Source: a virus. From it: a DNA stretch of 22,569 nucleotides. The stretch is taken from positions 1 to 22,569 of the IMG/VR virus record IMGVR_UViG_3300018428_000214; one strand, 5' to 3'. The notes below the pieces were generated by a model, which saw only the letters and a program-made list of their open reading frames with translations, made no database searches and was not told the DNA's origin. Shown piece after piece: positions 6,920 to 15,162 of this stretch (the first letter of the stretch is position 1; every line of letters starts with the position of its first letter). A program made the position numbers and the translations under genes.

Positions 6920-8877
6920 TATCTTCTACCGTCCGGTTGTGCGTCTAACCTAAAGGTTCCATATCTCCAAGATTCACCTGTAGATGTATTAGCTATTTGA
7001 ATAGCTACTAATCGACCTCTAGCTCTCGTATCTATTTTATCAGTAGTTGCTGTAATTGTAAAGGGACCTAACGGTGAACTAACAGCTGTATTATCAGGGT
7101 AATCGTTTAAAAATAATGTAACTGTAGAATTACCACGTAAGTATTTAAAATCAGGTATAAATCTTTTTACAGACATAAAAAACTCTCCATCACCTCTATA
7201 ATCAACAACTCCTGTTGCCTGACCCAAGGCGCTACGCCTTGATGTTATGTCCCAGTCCCCTGATTTAATAAATGCATCAATTGATGTAGTGCCTGAACTG
7301 TTAACTTGGTCGTCACCTAATTCATGAGCATAATAAATAGAAGCGCCATATAAATTAGTTATACCCGATATGTTATCAAAAACAGGTGTTGCTGTTGAAT
7401 CATAATCAGTTGCGTAAGGTAGATCATATACCCCTTGGTCTTGATAACTAGATCTATCTAAAGAAGACGTAGTAAACACATTCTCTGAGTAATTATAGGT
7501 TACACATCTATCAATCTGCGTTGAACCTGATTTAGGATAAAACCAATTAATTTCTGTAAATAAAGCATTGGGTGCACAATAAATTAATTCACTTGCATTA
7601 TAGTTAACACCTAAATTATCTCCATCGGTACTAAATACAAAATCTTCAACCAGACATGGTAATGATTTTACCGTACCATCAAAACTAAAAAATCCTCCTT
7701 CAGCTGACATCCACCATACAGAACCGTTTGCATAAGCTACAGCTTTAGGTCCTATACATCCACAGTTTGTACCAACCTGCCTTACAGAAAAAGTAAAAGG
7801 TGGACCTACGAATTGAACCACATAAGCTGCTTGATCAGTTAATACAAAGACATAATCTTTACCTTGTATGGCAGCTACAATCTTGTTTCCTGTATCTAGT
7901 CTAAATGTACCTGCAGTGTTAGTAGCTGTAGGTGCATAAGTATTTAGATCTTCTTGATTAGAAAATCTAACAAACATCGGATCTTGTGTTAATGGAGCAC
8001 CAATTGTTGTTTCAGTTCCAAAATGAAATAAGTGTCTATCTCTATCAGATACCAAAGTTAATCTTGATTTGGTTGGATTGTTTGTTGTGTTAAAATTTGT
8101 TGTAGTTTGAGAAGCTCTAACGGCTCTAGGTGTTGCAGCTCCAGCATCCCATGTAAAAGTTTTACCATTAAATATTGTTGCAACTAATACTTCTCCGAAG
8201 TTATCAAGGCTCCAGTTGCCTGGATCTAGAATCACGTTGCTTACAGTTCTAGCTGTTCCCCATGTTCCTGTGTTCCATTGATACGTACCCCATCCATAAC
8301 CAGCTGTTTGAAATGTTGGTCCTACTTCTTCATAGGGATTGATAGTGGCTGATCCAGAAGCAGATGCCGCTCCACTAGCATTAACTCTCATTTGAATTGT
8401 AAACGTATCACTGTTAGGCACAGTTAATATTTCAAAAGCCCCTGTAGTAAAATCTGATGCTACATATCCTGTAGGCGGAGTTACAGATGAAAAGGTTACA
8501 TACCTTCCTTTTTCTAAACCATGCCCTACTTTGTTAACAGTTACATTGTTCTGACTAGAAAAGGTATCAAACGTTGCTCCAGTAATACCTGTTGCTAAAG
8601 GGCTGATGTCATAAAAAGCTCCTTCGTAATATAAAAATAAACCCTGAGATGTTCCAATGGCTACATATTTTTCACCATTAAAACTGGTAAAAGCGTGTTG
8701 AGCACGAGCTGCTCCAGGTAGAGTTTCTTGAGCTTCTGTTAGTTGAGTCCAACCACCTATTTTTTCAGGTAATCCATATCTAAATCTTACAAAATCTCCA
8801 TCTACCCATTGACCTTCAGCCCCTGAGTCTGTTGCTTGTTTATTAAATCCAGGTTTGAAATTAAGCTTCTGTAACAT
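6919..8877 (-). CDS. Tail nozzle / phage-stabilisation-like protein (652 aa)
   Basis: Large virion protein. The N-terminus LQKLNFKPGFNKQATDSGAE, then GQWVDGDFVRFRYGLPEKIGGW (residues 5-43), is a common start in podovirus proteins that describe a scaffold of short repeated strands. Many Trp/Tyr-Gly turns follow (FNGEKYVAIGTSQGLFLYYEG, YGWGTYQWNTGTWG, VWWMSAEGGFFSFDG), a pattern of beta-propeller blades. This suggests the tail tube or nozzle class that includes T7 gp12 and the P22 gp10 stabilisation protein. The C-terminal part (SVKRFIPDFKYLRGN, GESWRYGTFRLD) fits the same group. Its size is normal for the class. It shares one base of its TAA with the next ATG. Structural role is fairly safe; the exact homologue is not. 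Confidence 0.7.
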   Translation of the reverse strand: MLQKLNFKPGFNKQATDSGAEGQWVDGDFVRFRYGLPEKIGGWTQLTEAQETLPGAARAQHAFTSFNGEKYVAIGTSQGLFLYYEGAFYDISPLATGITGATFDTFSSQNNVTVNKVGHGLEKGRYVTFSSVTPPTGYVASDFTTGAFEILTVPNSDTFTIQMRVNASGAASASGSATINPYEEVGPTFQTAGYGWGTYQWNTGTWGTARTVSNVILDPGNWSLDNFGEVLVATIFNGKTFTWDAGAATPRAVRASQTTTNFNTTNNPTKSRLTLVSDRDRHLFHFGTETTIGAPLTQDPMFVRFSNQEDLNTYAPTATNTAGTFRLDTGNKIVAAIQGKDYVFVLTDQAAYVVQFVGPPFTFSVRQVGTNCGCIGPKAVAYANGSVWWMSAEGGFFSFDGTVKSLPCLVEDFVFSTDGDNLGVNYNASELIYCAPNALFTEINWFYPKSGSTQIDRCVTYNYSENVFTTSSLDRSSYQDQGVYDLPYATDYDSTATPVFDNISGITNLYGASIYYAHELGDDQVNSSGTTSIDAFIKSGDWDITSRRSALGQATGVVDYRGDGEFFMSVKRFIPDFKYLRGNSTVTLFLNDYPDNTAVSSPLGPFTITATTDKIDTRARGRLVAIQIANTSTGESWRYGTFRLDAQPDGRR

Positions 8878-8886
8878 AAGGCTTAT

Positions 8887-8892
8887 ATTATA
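8887..8892 (-). promoter_or_regulatory. Weak candidate -10 box before the nozzle-like gene
   Basis: A TATAAT on the minus strand lies nine bases before the ATG at 8877 in the 45-nt gap that ends the cassette. No good -35 element is found 15-18 bp upstream, and no Shine-Dalgarno precedes the ATG. In DNA this AT-rich a chance match is quite possible. It is listed because a similar box stands at the other edge of the cassette. Confidence 0.22.
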
Positions 8893-8922
8893 TTGTTATT
8901 TTGGTTAAAATCTACTGTTTTC

Positions 8923-9477
8923 TTATCTAAATTGTTTGCCTGTAATCCAAGCAACTAATGAATATCTCTCACCTTTAGTAACAGGTGTTACTTCATGTAC
9001 CATAAAACTTGGAAAGGCTATTAGTTTACCTTGTTCTTTTGGTACAAAGCCACTGTCACCTATAACAAGGTCACCACCTTTATATGTAGATGGATCTGAA
9101 AGCTGTACAGTAATAGATAATTTTCTTATAGGACCATTAGTCCATCTATCTACATGTTTTCCATAAGCTCCTCTTGGAGCTTTGTAGTGAGTGAATTGAA
9201 ACCCTTCATCAAATCCATGAAGATCAAATTTAAAAAAATCATTGTTTAAAGATTTTACAACATGTGTAACCCTTTGAAACATCCATTGATGCTCTAAGGT
9301 TGGGTATATCCAAGATACTTTACTTTTTCTTCTGTTAAACTTTTTACCGTTAACGGTTCCTTTTTCCAAACCTAATTTTTTTCCTTCTTTTATAATTTTT
9401 TTACATTCTTCTTTGGTAAATACATTGTCCCAATAAGCCCAATCTTGAATAGTATCTTGTTCTAAAGACCAGGTCAT
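8923..9477 (-). CDS. PKHD/P4H-type 2OG-Fe(II) hydroxylase (184 aa)
   Basis: Last gene of the cassette. It has the P4H-like layout: an N-terminal WAYWDNVFTKEECKKIIKEG segment that opens many PKHD-type hydroxylases, HYKAPRGAYGKHVDRW with His108 and Asp110, a strand LSITVQLSDPSTYKGGDLVI, then LIAFPSFMVHEVTPVTKGER with His161 and RYSLVAWITG with Arg171. All expected catalytic residues are present, so activity is likely. Relatives include PiuC-like bacterial enzymes and hydroxylases encoded near T4-like cyanophage tail genes, for which fibre or protein hydroxylation has been proposed. It ends in TAG 45 nt before the nozzle-like gene, where the cassette stops and virion genes resume. Confidence 0.87.
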   Translation of the reverse strand: MTWSLEQDTIQDWAYWDNVFTKEECKKIIKEGKKLGLEKGTVNGKKFNRRKSKVSWIYPTLEHQWMFQRVTHVVKSLNNDFFKFDLHGFDEGFQFTHYKAPRGAYGKHVDRWTNGPIRKLSITVQLSDPSTYKGGDLVIGDSGFVPKEQGKLIAFPSFMVHEVTPVTKGERYSLVAWITGKQFR

Positions 9478-10013
9478 AGCTTATCTCCTACCCATTTTAT
9501 ACTCATTCTTGGAACATGAGGTACATTAAATGGATTAGCTCTATGTAAATCGTCAGCTTGAAACTGTATGACTCTTCCATATTTATATTTTACCTTTTTG
9601 TTTCTTGTTACATTTATAAATTCTCCTCCTTTATTGTCATCTGTAGATCTATCTAATAACAATAAAAACACATGTTGATTTGAATTACCGTCTGTATGAT
9701 TAGTTCCGTTCATACCTTTGAATTGTAAATTAGTTGCAATCTCACTTAATCTTAAATTGGCCTTGAAGTTGTTACATAAAAACCTAAAACAATTTATTAA
9801 TGTTTCAACTAATTCTCTATCATCAAAATATTCTATAAAGTCATTATCAAATCTTTTAAAAATTAATTGACCTAATAATAAATGAGAACCGTATTCTCCT
9901 TTGGGAAAGCTTTTTCTATTAGCTGCGTTATTTGCATACCAGGCACTGTTAATTAATTTATAACTTAGATCATCTAAAAATTTTTTATCGAATAGATTAT
10001 CGTGGTAATTCAT
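9474..10013 (-). CDS. 2OG-Fe(II) oxygenase (179 aa)
   Basis: Complete gene starting 17 nt inside the halogenase end and overlapping the next oxygenase by 4 nt (ATGA). The iron motif is NHTDGNSNQHVFLLLL with His106 and Asp108; GGEFINV follows, then QFQADDLHRANPFNVP with His157 and PRMSIKWV with Arg169. These form a complete HxD...H...R set in the expected order. The N-terminal 90 residues are helical and poorly conserved in appearance. This type is found in cyanophages and marine bacteria. Its place beside the halogenase suggests that the two act on the same product, for example hydroxylation and halogenation of one scaffold; that is inference. Confidence 0.8.
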   Translation of the reverse strand: MNYHDNLFDKKFLDDLSYKLINSAWYANNAANRKSFPKGEYGSHLLLGQLIFKRFDNDFIEYFDDRELVETLINCFRFLCNNFKANLRLSEIATNLQFKGMNGTNHTDGNSNQHVFLLLLDRSTDDNKGGEFINVTRNKKVKYKYGRVIQFQADDLHRANPFNVPHVPRMSIKWVGDKL

Positions 10014-11421
10014 GCTCTCTTAAAAAGTCTTTATGTAAAACAGACTCTTTTTCCCATTCTTTCATTTCGTGTTTATATGTTTCGTAAGGTGTTATAACAT
10101 TATAGAATCTCATATCTTTTGTTTTTTTAATTAGACCTAAACCTTTGCTTACTACGAGCCAACTATCTAGACCAAAAAAAGCATTACACTTATCCGTAAC
10201 ATCTAAGTTATTTAATGTTCCATCCTCTATCTTCGATAAAATTTTTTGTAGTTCACTAGGAATGTCTGTTCTTTTTAGATATGTTTTCCAGAACATACTA
10301 TCTTTTCTTTTGGTTATGTAGTGTAAATATAAGAAAGCTAATACCTTTTCATTATTTAATTCAACTATACTGTTATATGTATCTCTCACACTTTGAGTAG
10401 TGTTTACAAAATCACCTAAAAAATTTTCTAATAGTTTTAATTGAGATATACTAAGCCATATAGAAGTGGCCTCTAAAGGTTCAGTAAAACCAGAAGATAA
10501 ACCAACAGATATACAATTACCAATCCACACTTTTTCAAAACGACCTGCTTTAAACTTTAGTTCTTTTATAGGTTCAATTTTAGTTTTAAATGTTTTTTCT
10601 GCTTCTTCTATTACTTTATCTGTACTAGTGTAATTACTATCGTAAATATAACCAGAGCCAAATCTATGTTGTAATGGTATTTTCCAAACCCATCCATTTT
10701 TCATAGCGATTGCTTGTGTGTAGGGTTTAGGATCTTTATCTTGTTTTATTTTCCAAGGCACCGCTGTGTTAAGTGTTAGGTACTTTGTATAATCAATCCA
10801 CTTACTATTATAATGTTTTCCTATAAGAAGTCTTGAGAAACCTGAACAGTCAAAAACAAAATCACATTTGTAGGATGTTTTATCTTTTAAATATATTTTT
10901 GTTATAATATCTTTTGTAGAATCTATTTTTAGATATTCACCTTTTTTAAGTTTCACTCCTCTTACCAATGCAATGCTTTTTAAATACTCTGCTACTTTGT
11001 TTGCATCGAAATGAATGGCTGATTTAACATGGTGTAAGTCAATTTTATTTTTATAAGATAAATAACTAGAATAAATATTTTTATCTAAATCAATTTTTTT
11101 GTTTAATAAATCTAGTATGGTATAAACGTTTATGTCATTAAATCCGTGAAAGTATTTTTTATTATCACCATTCCAATTTTCAAAACATATTCCATTTTTT
11201 ATAGTTCCACCTGTCTGTTTAATTAAATCAAAAATATCAATATCTAAAAAACGTAAACAATCTATAATATGTGGTGTAGTTCCTTCACCAGCACCAAGTA
11301 CACCAATTTTATCACTCTCAATAAGAGTGATATTAGAACCTTTAAAATATTTATCTAAGTAAAGAGCTGTCAACCAACCCGCTGTACCACCGCCTAAAAT
11401 AACTACATTAAAATTTTTCAT
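9997..11421 (-). CDS. Flavin-dependent tryptophan-halogenase-family protein (474 aa)
   Basis: Full-length member of the tryptophan 7-halogenase family, FAD enzymes that chlorinate or brominate electron-rich aromatic rings through hypohalous acid. The FAD fold is VVILGGGTAGWLTALYL (residues 6-22), with a second motif GVLGAGEGTTP (40-50). The lysine that forms the active halogen carrier fits Lys75 in TGGTIKNGICFENW. The family signature WxWxIP is WVWKIP (244-249), which discriminates halogenases from monooxygenases. The halide-site segment is GFTEPLEATSIW, with Glu317 where PrnA has Glu346; PrnA's Ser-Thr-Gly there is Ala-Thr-Ser. No flavin reductase is in the window, so reduced FAD must come from elsewhere. 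It overlaps neighbours by 14 and 17 nt. Substrate could be tryptophan, a peptide or another aromatic. Confidence 0.88.
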   Translation of the reverse strand: MKNFNVVILGGGTAGWLTALYLDKYFKGSNITLIESDKIGVLGAGEGTTPHIIDCLRFLDIDIFDLIKQTGGTIKNGICFENWNGDNKKYFHGFNDINVYTILDLLNKKIDLDKNIYSSYLSYKNKIDLHHVKSAIHFDANKVAEYLKSIALVRGVKLKKGEYLKIDSTKDIITKIYLKDKTSYKCDFVFDCSGFSRLLIGKHYNSKWIDYTKYLTLNTAVPWKIKQDKDPKPYTQAIAMKNGWVWKIPLQHRFGSGYIYDSNYTSTDKVIEEAEKTFKTKIEPIKELKFKAGRFEKVWIGNCISVGLSSGFTEPLEATSIWLSISQLKLLENFLGDFVNTTQSVRDTYNSIVELNNEKVLAFLYLHYITKRKDSMFWKTYLKRTDIPSELQKILSKIEDGTLNNLDVTDKCNAFFGLDSWLVVSKGLGLIKKTKDMRFYNVITPYETYKHEMKEWEKESVLHKDFLREHELPR

Positions 11422-12142
11422 ATCTTTTTATTATTGATTCAGGTAAAATTTCTTTAACTAAATATTTCTGTTTTCTTATACCATTAGTTCTTACTTTATG
11501 TAAACTAAAAGGATAGATAGAGTCATCATATCTAAGCCCATTTAATTCAAATTGTTTAATTTTATTAGGTAAAAGTATTTTGGTGCCTATAAATTTAGAC
11601 AAGGATTTTAACACATTTGTTGGATTACTTACAAGATCTGAATAGTTAATAAATATATGTTTTTCTTTTGTTTTAACAATATGGTTTATACTACTATAAT
11701 ACTTGTAAATTATATTACCTTCACTTGTAGAATCCATTAGTTGAACACATCTTCTTTCTATATCAAAAGGTTTTTCTAATCTAATAAATGATGCAAGACA
11801 TTCTAAAACAGGGCGATATAAAATAATAAACTTTGGTTCTTTTACAATATTTTTTAAAAGCTTTAAGTTTTCTTTGGTGCCCCATGGTCCTCTGTCTATA
11901 ATATATTTAGAATTCCAATGACTGTAATAATTGTTAAAGATATTATTTACAATATTATTAAGTGATTTTTCATCAGGGAAGTTATTATAAATTTCAGAAG
12001 AAACTTTGAGATTATTTAAATAATAAATTATATCAGGTAAAATAGAGTTAGCTGAAACTTTGATATTTTTATTGCTATTCAATATTACAGAAAACAAAGT
12101 ATTCCCTGCGCGAGGCATTCCTGTTAAGAAAAACATTTTCAT
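11408..12142 (-). CDS. Sulfotransferase-family protein, copy 2 (244 aa)
   Basis: Paralogue of the sulfotransferase about 1.8 kb upstream. It begins directly with the phosphosulfate loop FFLTGMPRAGNTLFSVIL (residues 4-21), closer to the canonical PRSGT form than copy 1. The 3'-phosphate site is KFIILYRPVLECLASFIRL with Arg110 and Ser118. Shared blocks with copy 1 are SANSILPDIIYYL and YIIDRGPWGTKENLKLLK. No secretion signal, so it should act in the cytoplasm with host PAPS; no PAPS-forming gene is in the window. The gene is extremely AT-rich: I count 24 G or C in the 120 bases 11941-12060. It overlaps the halogenase gene by 14 nt. Acceptor unknown. Confidence 0.8.
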   Translation of the reverse strand: MKMFFLTGMPRAGNTLFSVILNSNKNIKVSANSILPDIIYYLNNLKVSSEIYNNFPDEKSLNNIVNNIFNNYYSHWNSKYIIDRGPWGTKENLKLLKNIVKEPKFIILYRPVLECLASFIRLEKPFDIERRCVQLMDSTSEGNIIYKYYSSINHIVKTKEKHIFINYSDLVSNPTNVLKSLSKFIGTKILLPNKIKQFELNGLRYDDSIYPFSLHKVRTNGIRKQKYLVKEILPESIIKRYEKF

Positions 12143-12729
12143 ATAAATGTAAATACAACCACCACTCTTCTGTCACCTGGTTCAGGGAAAGACCCAGCAT
12201 GAAAATGTTTTCCATCAACACACATCACTTTACCTAATTCAGGTGATACTCGTTTCAACTCTTTCATAGGTCTTTTTGAGGTTTCATCTATAGGCAAAAT
12301 AGTAAGTCCACCAGGGTAGAATTTTTTGTCATATATGATGGTGTCTCCAGAAGTGTTATTTAAATACATCATTAATATTTTATGATTAAAATCATGGTCT
12401 ATATGTGGATCTGTGTTTTGATATTTTCCGTGATAGGTAATAGAATTTATAATAGCCCTAGTAATTTGTTTATGTTTTATTTTATGTTTCTTACAAAATC
12501 TTTTGAATATCTCATAGAAGAAAGGATATATATCTGAATTAATAACAGGCTTTTCAGTTTTTACATCATACCTTCTTATTAAGACGTGTCCGTAAAATGG
12601 GAATTTTTCACTCGTCGCTTGAGCAAACCTATACCAAGGAAAATCTGCAGTGTGAACTACGTTGTTATATATAAACTCTTTTTCTTTTTTCGTAAAAAAG
12701 TTTTTACTTTCTTTATAAAATAGCTTCAT
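12139..12729 (-). CDS. 2OG-Fe(II) oxygenase with HxD motif (196 aa)
   Basis: Complete gene overlapping both neighbours (17 nt upstream; ATGA downstream). The iron-binding triad is visible as DPHIDHDFNHK (His109, Asp111) with GKHFHAGS (His175 or His177), followed by the basic pair Arg187/Arg188 in GDRRVVVVFTF, which would hold 2-oxoglutarate. The stretch between, MMYLNNTSGDTIIY and PGGLTILP, matches the beta-helix strands of 2OG dioxygenases that act on free substrates or protein side chains. The N-terminal half (FYKESKNFFTKKEKEFIYNN) is a helical cap. It belongs to a third sequence type within the cassette. The immediately following gene is the second sulfotransferase, so hydroxylation followed by sulfation is an attractive but unproven order. 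Confidence 0.8.
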   Translation of the reverse strand: MKLFYKESKNFFTKKEKEFIYNNVVHTADFPWYRFAQATSEKFPFYGHVLIRRYDVKTEKPVINSDIYPFFYEIFKRFCKKHKIKHKQITRAIINSITYHGKYQNTDPHIDHDFNHKILMMYLNNTSGDTIIYDKKFYPGGLTILPIDETSKRPMKELKRVSPELGKVMCVDGKHFHAGSFPEPGDRRVVVVFTFI

Positions 12730-13408
12730 TAAATTTTAAATTTATTACAATAGTTATTCTTGGTTTTTTATATTTTGTTTTTGCTAACGGAATCTCATGA
12801 TGCAGATAACCAGGAAACAACATAATATCGTCTTCCTTTGTAGGTACTTGAAACATTTGATGATACCCTGAATTAGTTATTTTTGTGTGATCTAAATCAT
12901 TGTAAAAACTATTTCTTAAATCTTTAAAGTGTAAAAGTAAATATTCTCCTGGATTGTAAAACAAAGTGTGTGAATGATTGGGTTCAAAATAAACATAATG
13001 AATACATGAGAAGTCGCTCGTTATATGATTATGCTTTCTCATAAAATGTTCTTTATCACACACAGTATAGTTTACTATTTTAAATTCAAAATCTTTCTTT
13101 TTACCTTTTTGAAAAACAATATCTTTAAAGCACGTTTGAAAAAAAGAATTATATAAAGGCAGTAATGTTGAGAAATCTACCCTTGTAAATTTTTTATTGT
13201 TAAAATCATCCAAAGGATGATGCAAATAAGAAGATGATGGATTTGTATTATCCCAATTGTTTCTTACTTTGTTTTTCTTAAAATTAGATAATATTGTTTT
13301 AACAATACCTTTCTTATTATACAACGTTGGGTTTATCTTAGAATTATATATAGGTGTTGTAAATAAAGGTAATTTTTTTATCTCGTATCTGTCATCCAAT
13401 TTAACCAC
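12713..13408 (-). CDS. Putative 2-oxoglutarate/Fe(II) oxygenase, divergent (231 aa)
   Basis: Open frame of 231 codons whose likely start is a GTG at 13408, as there is no ATG near the beginning; a few residues either way are possible. KKLPLFTTPIYNSKI at the start resembles the family's N-terminal strand. The core has HFMRKHNHITSDFSCIHYVY with His126 and His128, and near the end DDIMLFPGYLHHEIPL (His203 or His204) and KPRITIVINL (Arg217). This fits the 2OG-FeII_Oxy_5 pattern, though the SGVYY element is replaced by SCIHYVY. It overlaps the upstream gene by about 31 nt and the downstream one by 17 nt. Substrate unknown; catalysis is probable but less sure than for its neighbours. Confidence 0.68.
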   Translation of the reverse strand: MVKLDDRYEIKKLPLFTTPIYNSKINPTLYNKKGIVKTILSNFKKNKVRNNWDNTNPSSSYLHHPLDDFNNKKFTRVDFSTLLPLYNSFFQTCFKDIVFQKGKKKDFEFKIVNYTVCDKEHFMRKHNHITSDFSCIHYVYFEPNHSHTLFYNPGEYLLLHFKDLRNSFYNDLDHTKITNSGYHQMFQVPTKEDDIMLFPGYLHHEIPLAKTKYKKPRITIVINLKFNEAIL

Positions 13409-13938
13409 CCTGTTATAATTATTTTATCTTTATTGTAATCAACAACACCGTTATGGGTGTAAGTAAAATCTGCTGGCCAGACTAAAGTTAGACCCTTAAC
13501 TGCAGGGCAATAAAAATCTTGGTATTTAAAAAATGTTCCGCCATTAGGATTGTCTGTAAGATATGTCATAAAAGTTAAAAGCCTATGAAATGAATGAAAA
13601 TGCCTTTCATAATGAGGTCTATAAAACCCTGCACCAGGTTTATAAAGTTGAACGTTCACAGCTTCTCTTATGTGATAATCATCATTATGAACTTCTGGAA
13701 ATCTTAATTTATAAGAATGCACTACGTTTCCCAAAGATTTCATGTAGTTAGGGATTAAAGAATCTAAATCAGGTGGATTTATACAGAGATCTAAAGACTT
13801 TTTAGTTGACTCATCTATCATCCCTTTACCAACTTTACCAGACGTAAGTTTTTTTTTATTTTTCTTTAATACCTTTAAAACTTCTTTGACTGATTTATCG
13901 TCTATTTTTTCTGCGAGTATTCCTAAAGGTGTTTGCAT
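13378..13938 (-). CDS. Prolyl-4-hydroxylase-like 2OG-Fe(II) oxygenase (186 aa)
   Basis: A different oxygenase lineage from the 2OG-FeII_Oxy_5-like genes. The double-stranded beta-helix core reads VNVQLYKPGAGFYRPHYE, with His109 and Glu111 forming an HxE variant of the HxD iron motif, then LLTFMTYLTDNPNGGTFF, a strand pattern of P4H-like enzymes. LTLVWPADFTYTHNG gives His162 and KIIITGWLNW gives Lys172, the likely 2-oxoglutarate contact in place of Arg. The N-terminal 70 residues are a Lys-rich helical extension. Related phage and cyanobacterial proteins also use His-x-Glu, so I expect it to be active. It starts within the end of the sulfotransferase and overlaps the next gene by about 31 nt. 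Protein or small-molecule substrate unknown. Confidence 0.8.
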   Translation of the reverse strand: MQTPLGILAEKIDDKSVKEVLKVLKKNKKKLTSGKVGKGMIDESTKKSLDLCINPPDLDSLIPNYMKSLGNVVHSYKLRFPEVHNDDYHIREAVNVQLYKPGAGFYRPHYERHFHSFHRLLTFMTYLTDNPNGGTFFKYQDFYCPAVKGLTLVWPADFTYTHNGVVDYNKDKIIITGWLNWMTDTR

Positions 13939-14650
13939 ATTTTTTTTCCGTGTATTCAGTTATGTAATCTGTGTATCTGTAGGGAATTAATTTTACTGAA
14001 TCAGTTCTTATTTTTGTTTGTGTTCCTTTTGAAAAGTCTACTTGTTTTAAATTTGTAAAAGAGTGATCTTTGTAATAAGGAATTTCTAAAAAACTGTAAA
14101 TACCTTTGATTACTTTTTTTGGATTTTTACATAAGTCTTTATATTGAATAACTAATAAATCTTTCTTATGGTTTTTCTTTAGATTTTCATAAGACAGAAT
14201 AGTCTTGCCTATAGGTCCATTTTCATCCATTAAGAAATCACAAAAACCCTCTACCTTGTCTCTTGGACATTTTGATGCTTTAACAAAAGAACCTAACATT
14301 TCTTCAATTGGTCGTATTAAACAAATAAATTTAGAAGGTAATAAATTTGCCATTTTTAAAACCTGCATATTAGCGGGTGTTCCCCATGCACTTCTGTCTA
14401 TAATATATTTGGCATTCCAATCTTTATAGTAGTCATACATTATTTGTTTAAGAACATTATCAAATGACTGATGATCTTTTTGTTCAGCAAATAAAGTTCC
14501 TTCTTTTAGAACAGCAATGTTATACATCATTTCAGGTAATATACTGTTAGGGCTCATCTTTAAATCTGGATTTTGATTTAAGATAGATGTTAAAACTGTG
14601 TTACCACATCGCATGAAACTAGCCGAGAAAAAAATTTTTTTGTCTTTCAT
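13895..14650 (-). CDS. Sulfotransferase-family protein, copy 1 (251 aa)
   Basis: Resembles PAPS-dependent sulfotransferases, which move a sulfonate from 3'-phosphoadenosine-5'-phosphosulfate to a hydroxyl or amine. The 5'-phosphosulfate loop appears at residues 9-24 as SASFMRCGNTVLTSIL; it deviates from the common PRSGT pattern but keeps Arg, Gly and Thr. The 3'-phosphate site is KFICLIRPIEEMLGSFVKAS with Arg113 and Ser121. Blocks SPNSILPEMMY and YIIDRSAWGTPANMQVLK are shared with the second sulfotransferase of the cassette, so the two are paralogues. No signal peptide or membrane anchor, so cytoplasmic action is expected. Its end overlaps the next gene by 44 nt, the longest overlap here. Activity and acceptor are unproven. 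Confidence 0.78.
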   Translation of the reverse strand: MKDKKIFFSASFMRCGNTVLTSILNQNPDLKMSPNSILPEMMYNIAVLKEGTLFAEQKDHQSFDNVLKQIMYDYYKDWNAKYIIDRSAWGTPANMQVLKMANLLPSKFICLIRPIEEMLGSFVKASKCPRDKVEGFCDFLMDENGPIGKTILSYENLKKNHKKDLLVIQYKDLCKNPKKVIKGIYSFLEIPYYKDHSFTNLKQVDFSKGTQTKIRTDSVKLIPYRYTDYITEYTEKKYANTFRNTRRKNRR

Positions 14651-15162
14651 TTGTTATATTTAAAATCCCAAGAAATTATTGTTCTTTTTTTAACACTTTT
14701 ATTCGGGTTTGTAAAGTGCAGTATGTTAGCTGGAAATACAATTAAGTCTCCCTCTTGCACATTAGGTGATTTTAATACAGTTTTATCTGTGATTTCATCA
14801 TTCCAAGGTTGTATAAAAGTAGTTGATTCATGAACTTTTGGATCAAATTCTAAAAATAATATAGCAGAAAAACCACTACCACCATGTGTATGTGGAGGAT
14901 GAAAATCTTTTTTCTTATAGCTTACAGACCACATATCTGTTATGTAAAGTTTTCTTTCAACACATTTTTGAAACTCATTAATATCATTCTTTAAAATATC
15001 TTCGACTGCATCTTTATAAATAGCTTTAGTCCTATCAGAATTAAACAACTTAGATTTAGTTTTTTTAACTAAACACTTTAATAATTTTTTCTTTTTAATT
15101 TTCCAATCAGTAACGTTTGTTTTAAAAAACGGTATACTGAATAAAGGATTTATTTCTGTCAT
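14647..15162 (-). CDS. Putative 2-oxoglutarate/Fe(II) oxygenase, 2OG-FeII_Oxy_5-like (171 aa)
   Basis: Short oxygenase following the carbamoyltransferase with a 4-nt overlap. It starts INPLFSIPFFKTNV, as in this family, followed by a Lys-rich helical region. The core DFHPPHTHGGSGFSAILFLEF offers His88, His91 and His93 as ligand candidates, with the Ser-Gly-strand that follows them in relatives. The end has EGDLIVFPANILHFTNPN (His149) and KKRTIISWDF (Arg160). It is a little shorter than the sister proteins in the cassette but carries the complete motif set. It overlaps the next gene, a sulfotransferase, by 4 nt (ATGA). Its substrate cannot be read from sequence; hydroxylation is expected. Confidence 0.75.
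   Translation of the reverse strand: MTEINPLFSIPFFKTNVTDWKIKKKKLLKCLVKKTKSKLFNSDRTKAIYKDAVEDILKNDINEFQKCVERKLYITDMWSVSYKKKDFHPPHTHGGSGFSAILFLEFDPKVHESTTFIQPWNDEITDKTVLKSPNVQEGDLIVFPANILHFTNPNKSVKKRTIISWDFKYNK

Noticed and set aside
11311-11333. Perfect 9-bp inverted repeat with a 5-base loop near the start of the halogenase gene
   Set aside because: It lies within codons for the conserved second strand of the FAD fold (ITLIESDK), so the bases are fixed by the protein; no U-run or other signal is attached.
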